From an uncultured Prevotella sp. (GTDB taxonomy: Bacteria; Bacteroidota; Bacteroidia; Bacteroidales; Bacteroidaceae), in NCBI GenBank assembly GCA_947072805.1, contig CAMTJK010000020.1, positions 1 to 21,624 on the forward strand: a stretch of 21,624 bases of DNA. Direction: 5' to 3'. A program made the translations under genes and the position numbers. A model generated the notes under the pieces. That model was not told where the DNA came from. It did not search any database and saw only the letters and a list, made by a program, of their open reading frames with translations. This document shows, piece after piece, positions 15,301-21,624 of this stretch; within the stretch, counting starts at the first letter, position 1; each line of letters begins with the position of its first letter.

Positions 15301-18300
15301 TTAGAAGTTTATGTTAACACCCATACAGATGCGCTTTGAGCGCGGCGTCTGTGCCTGGTCTTGTGCAATGTCAGTCACATTGCTCGGCAGCGTCACCTCG
15401 GGATCTTGTCCGTTATAGTCGGTAAAGGTGAGTAGGTCGTAGCCTGTGAAGAACACGTTTGCAGAGGTCAGACCTATCTTCTTTACGAATTTCTTCGGCA
15501 GGTTGTATGAGAGCGAGAGTGTCTGCAGACGTACGTAGGAGCAGTCTTCTACGAAACGGTCGCTTCCAAGATAGTTCAAGCCATATTTGTAAAGGGCGCG
15601 TGGTATATCTGTTTGGTCACCCTCGTTGCGCCAGCGGCGCAGTACGGCTGTACTCTGGTTGTCTGTTCCATACATCGATTCGGCATTCATGCGTGCCGTG
15701 TTGATTATCTTCTGTCCCAAACGGTAGTTAAGGAAGACGGTCAGACTGAGGTTCTTGTATTTCAGGTTGAATCCGCCACCACCGGTAAGCATCGGGCTAC
15801 TGTTGCCTATGTAAACGATATCGTTCTGGTCTATTTTACCGTCGTGGTTGATATCTTCATATTTTGCGTCACCGGGATAGCATGTGTAGGTTCCGTTCTT
15901 CATTACTATCGGCTCGCCTATCATGTTGTACATTATGTTGCCTTCAGCATCTTTGGCGTAGGTGTCCTCCAGGTTTTGGTAAACGCCGGCGTATTTAAAT
16001 CCGAAGAAAGAACCTATTGCTGTACCGGAGATAAGACGCTGGGCGTAAGTGCCGTTCTTCATGGAGAACTGTTCCTCGTTGATGTTTTCGGGGAGTTCGA
16101 TGATGGTGTTCTTGTTGCGGTTGACGTTGTAGTTTACTTTCAGCATCCAGTCTTTTGTCTTAAGTACTTCATAATCGATGCGGAACTCCCAGCCTTCGTT
16201 TCTCAGTTTGCCGGAGTTGTACCATGCAATCCTTGCCGAGGAGAGACCGATAGATGAAGGTAAGGTTACGCTCTTCTGTAACACGTCGCTTGTGGTCTTG
16301 CGGTACCAGTCGAACGTAGCGGTAAGTTTGCCATCCCAGAAATTGAGATCGATACCGAGGTCTATTTCCTTGGTGCTTTCCCACTTCAGGTTGTTCAGCT
16401 GCATGCTACCTATCTGTATGGCGCTTCCATCGATGTAGTTGCCTAATGAAGAGTAAGTTCCTATGTAGGGTGATGTACCCGAGGGCGCGTTTCCGCTCAT
16501 ACCGAAGTCGGCACGAATCTTTGTTTCAGAGAGTACGGGTGAAGCCCATTTCATGAACGGTTCGTCACTCATTATCCATGATACACCCACAGCGGGGAAT
16601 ACACCCCAGCGGTTGTTCTTGCCGAGGCTCGACCTTCCTTCGTAGTTTACTGTTCCGTTTACGGTGTAGCGGTCAAGGAAGGTGTAAACCACGCTTCCGA
16701 TACCAGAGAGGGTGCGTACCTCGGATGTTGATGACGATTGGGAAAGCAGAACACCGCCGCCGGAGCTCGGGTCGGCAATGGAACTTGATGCTACATTGTA
16801 GCGCGTAGATGTGCTGGCTGAACTTCTTGACTGTTGTGTCTTCCACAGTCCGGTTACGGTAAGCTGGTGTTTTTTCTCCATCCAGTCTTTGGCGTAGATC
16901 AGTTTGGCCTGTGACTGCAACGAGAAGTTGTTTGTATAGTAGTCACTGCTTTGGTTTGCATATTCGCTCAATGTGGTTACTCCCGTAGCAGTCTGTGGCA
17001 GGAAAGATTCTGTCTTGGTGGTCTTGTATTTCATGGACACATATCCGTAGAACGTAAGTTCTGGAAGTATGTACCAGTTTGCGTTCACCGTCATCTTTTG
17101 CTCCTTTGTGTTCAGGTTCTTGTAGCTGTCTTTCGACATGATGATGGGATGGAAGTTCTGATTAGAGCCGTTGAATGCTCCTTGGAAGTCCTCCTTATTC
17201 TGACGGGTGAAGTATGTATCGGTCATCTCGCCGGTCACATCGTCAATGTAGTAGGGACTCTTGTTTGGCATCTTGCGCAGAGCTTCCGAGCGGAGTTGAT
17301 CAGAATCTACCCACGGCGATTTCTTTTCTGAATCAGAGTAAGTATATTCCGTTCTTACAGTAAGTTTTTCGCTGAAGCGATAGCCAACATCGATAGATGT
17401 GTTCAAACGTGTAAGGCTTGTTCCCTTTGTAGTACCATCCTGCGAGAGGTAGCTCATTGACAGGCGGTATGTGGCGCGTTCGCCACCACCCGACATTGAG
17501 AAGTTGTTGTCGGTAGTGAATGCATTTCGCGTGATATAATCGAGCCAATCTACGTTCTGGTTGTATTCATCGAAGTAACGGTATGTAGGTTCATAACCTA
17601 TATCCGGCGTATCGAACAACATTTCCAGAAGGTCGGGACTTGAGTTCAGTCCGCGTGCGTTTGCGGCGTTCCAGATGGCATCCTGTATGAATGCTTTATA
17701 CTGGTCGCCGTTGAGCATGGGGATTGTGGTAGGCTCGAAGCCAATGGTATTTTTCGTCGAGAACGAGAAACGAGTCTTGCCTGTTGTACCTTGCTTTGTG
17801 GTGATGAGAAGCACACCATTGGAGCCGTCGGTACCGTAGATGGCTGTAGATGCAGCGTCTTTCAGTACTTCGATACTTTCGATGTCGTTAGGGTTGAGCG
17901 AGAGCATCTGTGCGAAATCTTCCTGATTTGCTGTGTTGAAGTCGAATGAATCGTCGATGTCGGTAGAGTAGGGTACTCCGTTCACCACGATGAGCGGGTC
18001 TGAATTGCCGTTCAGAGTGGCTGTACCACGGATACGGATGTTACTCTTGGCACCAGGGTCGCCACCCACGATGATGTCCACACCGCCGAGTTTTCCTTGC
18101 AGAGCCTCTTCTATGGAGGTTACAGGTGATACGGCTGTGATTTCGTCCATCGATAATTTCTGTGTTGCAAACGATTGCTGTTTTTGCGTGAGACCCATTT
18201 CGTTGCGGCGGCTACGCTTTCCGCTAACCTTAACTTCCTTTATAACGTGATCGTCTTTCTCGAGACGAACGTTTTGTGTAGCCTGTCCGTTATATTTCAC

Positions 18301-18570
18301 ACGCTGGGTCTTCATTCCTATGTAAGAGAAGACAAGTGTGAGCTGACCTTTCTCCTCGGGTACTTTCATAGAGTAGTTACCGTTGAAGTCGGTTACCACA
18401 CCACCAAGAATACGGTTCTGGCTGTTTACGAACGTCACGTTTACGCCGATGCTGGGCTCTATGTTGTTGCCTATCATCTCCGTGACGGTACCTGTCACGG
18501 TCTTTTGGGCAAACACTGTCTGCGCCACCATGACAAATAGCATTAATGATATATATTTCAACTTTTTCAT
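15301..18570 (-). CDS. SusC-like TonB-dependent outer-membrane transporter (first pair)
   Basis: A canonical 1089-residue SusC/RagA transporter that should import glycan fragments with TonB energy. Signal peptide cleavage is likely after VFA (residue 21). A carboxypeptidase-regulatory-like domain (about 22-108; VTGTVTE, GGVVTDFNGNYSMKVP, FSYIGMKTQ) is followed by a linker (VIKEVKVSGKRSRR) that may hold the TonB box. The plug (about 135-260) has ALQGKLGGVDII, NIRIRGTATL, DPLIVVNGVPY and IEVLKDAASTAIYGTDGSNG. The remainder is barrel, containing the common calcium-site-like DINHDGKIDQNDIVYIG segment and ending GVNINF. It lies 21 bases after the large FAS1 gene and 13 before SusD. Compared with the second SusC it has a longer, more typical N-terminal region, so the two probably handle different fragments. 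Confidence 0.95.
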   Translation of the reverse strand: MKKLKYISLMLFVMVAQTVFAQKTVTGTVTEMIGNNIEPSIGVNVTFVNSQNRILGGVVTDFNGNYSMKVPEEKGQLTLVFSYIGMKTQRVKYNGQATQNVRLEKDDHVIKEVKVSGKRSRRNEMGLTQKQQSFATQKLSMDEITAVSPVTSIEEALQGKLGGVDIIVGGDPGAKSNIRIRGTATLNGNSDPLIVVNGVPYSTDIDDSFDFNTANQEDFAQMLSLNPNDIESIEVLKDAASTAIYGTDGSNGVLLITTKQGTTGKTRFSFSTKNTIGFEPTTIPMLNGDQYKAFIQDAIWNAANARGLNSSPDLLEMLFDTPDIGYEPTYRYFDEYNQNVDWLDYITRNAFTTDNNFSMSGGGERATYRLSMSYLSQDGTTKGTSLTRLNTSIDVGYRFSEKLTVRTEYTYSDSEKKSPWVDSDQLRSEALRKMPNKSPYYIDDVTGEMTDTYFTRQNKEDFQGAFNGSNQNFHPIIMSKDSYKNLNTKEQKMTVNANWYILPELTFYGYVSMKYKTTKTESFLPQTATGVTTLSEYANQSSDYYTNNFSLQSQAKLIYAKDWMEKKHQLTVTGLWKTQQSRSSASTSTRYNVASSSIADPSSGGGVLLSQSSSTSEVRTLSGIGSVVYTFLDRYTVNGTVNYEGRSSLGKNNRWGVFPAVGVSWIMSDEPFMKWASPVLSETKIRADFGMSGNAPSGTSPYIGTYSSLGNYIDGSAIQIGSMQLNNLKWESTKEIDLGIDLNFWDGKLTATFDWYRKTTSDVLQKSVTLPSSIGLSSARIAWYNSGKLRNEGWEFRIDYEVLKTKDWMLKVNYNVNRNKNTIIELPENINEEQFSMKNGTYAQRLISGTAIGSFFGFKYAGVYQNLEDTYAKDAEGNIMYNMIGEPIVMKNGTYTCYPGDAKYEDINHDGKIDQNDIVYIGNSSPMLTGGGGFNLKYKNLSLTVFLNYRLGQKIINTARMNAESMYGTDNQSTAVLRRWRNEGDQTDIPRALYKYGLNYLGSDRFVEDCSYVRLQTLSLSYNLPKKFVKKIGLTSANVFFTGYDLLTFTDYNGQDPEVTLPSNVTDIAQDQAQTPRSKRICMGVNINF

Positions 18571-18591
18571 ATCGTGATAATTCTTAGTAGA

Positions 18592-20958
18592 TTAGAATAC
18601 GTCTTCGATGAAATGTGCTGCACCATCGGCGAACATGAACGGGAAGTAATCGTAAGTGGGAGTTACGTACACGTGAGTGCCGGTTATTCCGGTATTTTTG
18701 TCGATTACGGCAACGCTGATGCGTCCGCCTTCCTCATATATGTTCACCTTTGTCTCTACCATTTCCACAGCACCGGATGCTCCGGTGTTGGTGTCGGTAC
18801 GTGCAGTGATAATGCCGCCCACTTCTTCGGTGTTCTCACCCCATCCGATGTAGGGAATGTTAGTGATGGCTGCCGTTGTGAGTGGAATGAAATAAACGCG
18901 GAGGTAGTATTTCAGGGCTTCAGCATCGGTTACTTCGCACATGTCGATGAAGTCTGCTGCACCTATGGTGGCGTTGGCTCCGCTTATTCCCGGTATGCGT
19001 CCGTCCTTGATGGCTTTCTCAAGAGCCTCGGTTGTAGGGATGAACATCAGACAATCGTCTGCGGTAAGCTCGGTTGCAGACAGTTTACCGGAACCAGCAT
19101 CTATCAGTCCTGCTTTGTTGAGAAGGTTGATAAAGGCGAAGAATTCGGTTGTTACGTCCGAACGCTGTTGCCACATCAGTCTGACAAGGCGGGAATCATT
19201 TTCGTTGTTGTAGTTTCCTTCCAGGAAGTGTAGATTGTTTTCATAATCATATTCGTAAGCGTTACCGTTGCTCCAGCCATTTGCATCGCCGCGGTATTCG
19301 AGCTTGCGGAAGGGCACCCATATGTCAGCATCGGTTGCTGTGTTTGCCTGATAGCGCAGGCGCTTGTTATGCTGTATGCTGTTGGTCATCTTGCCGTCTT
19401 TGAAATACCAGTACAGACGTAGATCGGGCGACAGGCAGCGGATAACCTTTTTGCCGGAAGTGGGCAGATCGGTATTGCCGTCTTCGGGAGTAGCCACGTG
19501 TGAGTAAACGTAAGGTGTGGTCACGCCCGAACCGATGGTTGCCTGGGTGGTGGCGTCAATGAGGTTGCTTCCCTCGCGCTTGATGCCACGAGCGTTGAAA
19601 ATCTGGTCGTTATTGGCGTGTAGCATGATATATCTCACGGCGTTAGAAGCCAGGGTGTTTGCCATTCCAGAGTTATTCACCATTATAGAGAAGTTTCCGT
19701 ACTTCTTATATTGGTAGGCTGGTCCGGTTATGGAGATATATTTAGCCGGAGGCGTGAGTACGTCGAGACCGTAGAGTACACCGTTTGTACAGATGATGCG
19801 TTCGCCGGCATCCTCCGGGTCGAACGATATCACCTCGTTGGAGTTGTTCAGTACGGTACCCTTGCGTATTTCGTCAGGGAATACGATGCTCGATGCGCAT
19901 ACGCTGTTGAACAAGATGTCGCGTATAGCCACCGAATCCACTTCGTCAAGACTTTCGTATCCACCCTCTTTCCAGTAGTCGTTGAAGAAGTCGTTCCACG
20001 CCTTGTCGGTGGGAGCGAATACGGAATAGGACGCTATTGCCATGGTAGCTATCTGCTGATAACTCTTTGTGGGCCACTCGCAGTCGATGTCTGGCAAAGT
20101 GGTGAATGTGTGCTGATAGATGGTTGTGCCGTTGCCGTAGTTGATTGTGAGGTCTTCATCAACGTTGTAGGTACCGTACTTGTCGTACTCGCTGAGGAAC
20201 TTGGTGTATTTTCCTGCACTCTTCAGTTCCTTGTAGATGGTCTCTACCGGGCGCAATACGCGGTCTATCTTGTGATAGTAACCGTTTGTTGCTATGCCCG
20301 AGTATTCGGTTACGGCAGCATTAGCCACGTTGAATCCGCCGTCGCCCTGCCAGCTTGTGGAGGGGTAGAAGTATTCGTAGTTGGCTTTGGCGTCTATGCG
20401 CTTCGTGTTGAACATGCGGTAAGAGAATACCGGCATAAGTCTCTCGAAGTGATATATTGCGGTGTCTTTCGTTGCTTCGTTCTTGTAGGTGAGAGCATCC
20501 TGACTTCTTGTGCGGAACTTATAGAAAAGTCCGGCATTTGCGTTCTTCTCTTCTTCCGTTGCACCATCTCCTTCAAAGGGACGGAAGTTGATGAGTTTCT
20601 CCTTGTCGAACGCATAATAAAGAATGTGGAAACCAATGAGTTTCTTCAGTTCTTCGGAGGGAACGTTCTCAACAGCTTCTGTGTTGTAGTTTGTTTTAAG
20701 GTACTGGCGCATGGCATCATCGTTGGGTGCCATCACTGTAAGAATCGATTTTCCATCGACGATGGGCTTATAGCCACTTAGCTCTATTCCTTTCAGGAAA
20801 AGGCTATAGCCACCGTCATCCTCAAGACTCTGGTATATGGAACCGCCTATCCAATTTGGCGTTTCATAATATTCCTCAATGTCTTGACAAGATGACAGCA
20901 TCAAAGAAGAAAACAATAAGAAGCCTATTGTTTTTTTCGTGAATCGTAATCTTTTCAT
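18592..20958 (-). CDS. Large multi-fasciclin (FAS1) lipoprotein, first gene of the operon
   Basis: A 788-residue lipoprotein with lipobox LSSC (cysteine 24) and the acidic mature start QDIEEYYE. At least three FAS1-like domains are recognisable. The first (about 36-240) has ILTVMAPNDDAM (72-83) and NGYYHKIDRVLRP (225-237). The second (about 240-402) has SVFAPTDKAWNDFF (312-325) and CTNGVLYGLDVLTPP (390-404). The last (about 600-788) has CLMFIPTTEALEKAI (636-650) and ends FMFADGAAHFIEDVF. Residues about 405-600 lack the FAS1 hallmarks and could be a degenerate repeat or a different, aromatic-rich binding domain (RLYWYFKDG, IWVPFRKLEY). As the first gene, 21 bases before SusC, it should be made in amounts similar to the transporter. 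Adhesion or glycan binding is inferred. FAS1 assignment is fairly secure for domains one and two. Confidence 0.85.
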   Translation of the reverse strand: MKRLRFTKKTIGFLLFSSLMLSSCQDIEEYYETPNWIGGSIYQSLEDDGGYSLFLKGIELSGYKPIVDGKSILTVMAPNDDAMRQYLKTNYNTEAVENVPSEELKKLIGFHILYYAFDKEKLINFRPFEGDGATEEEKNANAGLFYKFRTRSQDALTYKNEATKDTAIYHFERLMPVFSYRMFNTKRIDAKANYEYFYPSTSWQGDGGFNVANAAVTEYSGIATNGYYHKIDRVLRPVETIYKELKSAGKYTKFLSEYDKYGTYNVDEDLTINYGNGTTIYQHTFTTLPDIDCEWPTKSYQQIATMAIASYSVFAPTDKAWNDFFNDYWKEGGYESLDEVDSVAIRDILFNSVCASSIVFPDEIRKGTVLNNSNEVISFDPEDAGERIICTNGVLYGLDVLTPPAKYISITGPAYQYKKYGNFSIMVNNSGMANTLASNAVRYIMLHANNDQIFNARGIKREGSNLIDATTQATIGSGVTTPYVYSHVATPEDGNTDLPTSGKKVIRCLSPDLRLYWYFKDGKMTNSIQHNKRLRYQANTATDADIWVPFRKLEYRGDANGWSNGNAYEYDYENNLHFLEGNYNNENDSRLVRLMWQQRSDVTTEFFAFINLLNKAGLIDAGSGKLSATELTADDCLMFIPTTEALEKAIKDGRIPGISGANATIGAADFIDMCEVTDAEALKYYLRVYFIPLTTAAITNIPYIGWGENTEEVGGIITARTDTNTGASGAVEMVETKVNIYEEGGRISVAVIDKNTGITGTHVYVTPTYDYFPFMFADGAAHFIEDVF

Positions 20959-21177
20959 TCTGCTTTTATTTTAGTATTGTTTTGTTTCAGGTTATATGTT
21001 ATTGGCATATTTTTTCAGGGCAATTGATATCCCGACAAATAGTCCCATTGAAAGAATAGACAGTCTGTCATAGATATATGGATATGATAAGTTCATGAAT
21101 TGGAATCATGTACTTGTGTGTATTGAAATGTTGTTTTTTTAGTCTTAATAGCATTTAAATAGTAGCTTTAGATTATG

Positions 21178-21211
21178 CAAATATACATCTATTCAGTTAA
21201 ATGTCCTAAAA
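21178..21211 (-). promoter_or_regulatory. Candidate operon promoter
   Basis: The minus strand reads TATATTTG at 21178-21185, matching TAnnTTTG. About 21 bases upstream is TTTTAG (21206-21211), a partial match to the -33 TTTG element at roughly the right spacing. It would give a leader of about 210 bases before the first FAS1 start codon, long enough for leader-based control. Confidence 0.4.
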
Positions 21212-21373
21212 CACATAGGGCTTTTTTGTTTTTATTAACGTTGAATGTTTTGCTATTTTCATTGGTCATTACGATGTGCCGCTTCGTGTCTTAACAAGTC
21301 TTTTATCCTGTTTTCTTTGCGGTGTGGTTCATCCCATTTTAGGGTGGTTGCACTTGTGGCTTTACATCAGTTG

Positions 21374-21381
21374 CAAAATTA
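21374..21381 (-). promoter_or_regulatory. Second -7-box-like motif
   Basis: The minus strand reads TAATTTTG, matching TAnnTTTG, but no TTTG-like -33 element stands 19-22 bases upstream; the nearest is 35 bases away. In AT-rich DNA this may be chance. Confidence 0.2.
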
Positions 21382-21571
21382 TTAATAACAATCATCTTAC
21401 AGGTGTATTTTTTATTCAAATGAGGTCGTAAAATTGTTTAATGATTCTTTATTTATGTCATTCCCGTATTTCCTTTGCCTTTTATACGGATTGCTGCCAC
21501 TTTCCCGGACAATTGACATGACAGTCTTTGAATGCCGTTAAGATGGCATGATACATTTCTTACCCGTATTG

Positions 21572-21579
21572 CAAAGATA
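21572..21579 (-). promoter_or_regulatory. Third -7-box-like motif near the window edge
   Basis: The minus strand reads TATCTTTG, the same eight bases as the candidate box before the pectate lyase gene. No good -33 match is visible upstream. It is far (about 600 bases) from the first gene of the operon. Confidence 0.25.
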
Positions 21580-21624
21580 TTATTATAAATAATGTATACT
21601 GGTATCGGAAGTCGTGTAATAATT

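Larger units (their letters stand above)
2554..21185 (-). other. Predicted polycistronic transcript of eight genes
   Basis: From the FAS1 gene at 20958 to the beta-helix gene ending at 2658 all genes run the same way. The gaps are 21, 13, 13, 13, 14, 10 and 88 bases in order of transcription. No internal intrinsic terminator with a T-run was seen, and a strong one stands at the end. The 5' limit given is the nearest -7 box and is uncertain; the 88-base gap with its hairpin is the only likely internal boundary. Confidence 0.7.
20959..21624. other. 666-base AT-rich upstream regulatory region, no gene
   Basis: No credible open frame or RNA gene is present. The region holds three -7-type motifs listed separately, several T-runs and a few short inverted repeats: GACAG-T-CTGTC at 21059-21069, CATGA/TCATG at 21094-21110, and ATGCC/GGCAT at 21532-21549. 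The regulator of the locus, presumably a hybrid two-component sensor or an ECF sigma/anti-sigma pair, is not in the window. Confidence 0.6.

Noticed and set aside
19711..20781. A 356-codon open frame on the plus strand opposite the large FAS1 gene
   Set aside because: It lies wholly antisense to a gene with a lipoprotein signal and FAS1 motifs. Its translation is rich in Cys and Val with no domain, as expected when the complementary strand's codon bias removes stops.
21059..21110. Short inverted repeats GACAG-T-CTGTC and CATGA/TCATG as operators
   Set aside because: Arms are only five bases, which is common by chance in a region of this length; not enough to call a regulator site.
1..21624. 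tRNA, rRNA, CRISPR arrays, transposases or integrases
   Set aside because: None seen: no cloverleaf-like sequence, no regularly spaced repeats, and no mobile-element protein among the open frames.

Overview
The window looks like part of the chromosome of a gut- or rumen-type Bacteroidales, probably Prevotella/Segatella or Bacteroides. The evidence is two SusC/SusD pairs, five lipoproteins with acidic residues straight after the lipobox cysteine, A-rich leaders with little Shine-Dalgarno signal, and TAnnTTTG-type -7 boxes. All nine genes I accept lie on the minus strand, so the window reads from right to left. Together they form a polysaccharide utilisation locus (PUL) that I infer targets pectin, because the only clear enzyme is a family 1 pectate lyase.

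Layout, in the direction of transcription. (1) 20959-21624 is an AT-rich leader and promoter region without a gene, holding three matches to the Bacteroidetes -7 box. (2) 18592-20958 encodes a large lipoprotein with several fasciclin (FAS1) domains. (3) 15301-18570 and 13707-15287 encode the first SusC/SusD pair. (4) 11936-13693 and 10003-11922 encode two further FAS1 lipoproteins back to back. (5) 6884-9988 and 4975-6873 encode the second SusC/SusD pair. (6) 2658-4886 encodes a secreted beta-helix-like protein of the DUF4957/DUF5123 type, preceded by an unusual GC-rich hairpin. (7) 2548-2591 is a rho-independent terminator closing this eight-gene, roughly 18-kb operon. (8) 354-2435 encodes the pectate lyase, apparently its own transcription unit, with a -7 box at 2485-2492 and a strong terminator at 279-320. 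(9) 1-278 holds no confident gene; one 27-codon open frame may belong to a dispersed repeat.

How the parts work together, inferred from the families. The secreted lyase cleaves homogalacturonan outside the cell. Surface lipoproteins (two SusD and three FAS1 proteins) capture the fragments. The two SusC barrels import them using energy from TonB. Further enzymes (GH28, GH105, esterases) and a sensor/regulator would be expected outside the window.

The most interesting point is the repeated association of FAS1 lipoproteins with SusC/SusD in an operon that itself carries no recognisable enzyme. It looks like a capture-and-import apparatus in which FAS1 domains may act as glycan-binding or complex-assembly parts. 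A C-terminal tail shared by the lyase and the beta-helix protein, both with SPase I-type signals rather than lipoboxes, suggests a common export or anchoring route.
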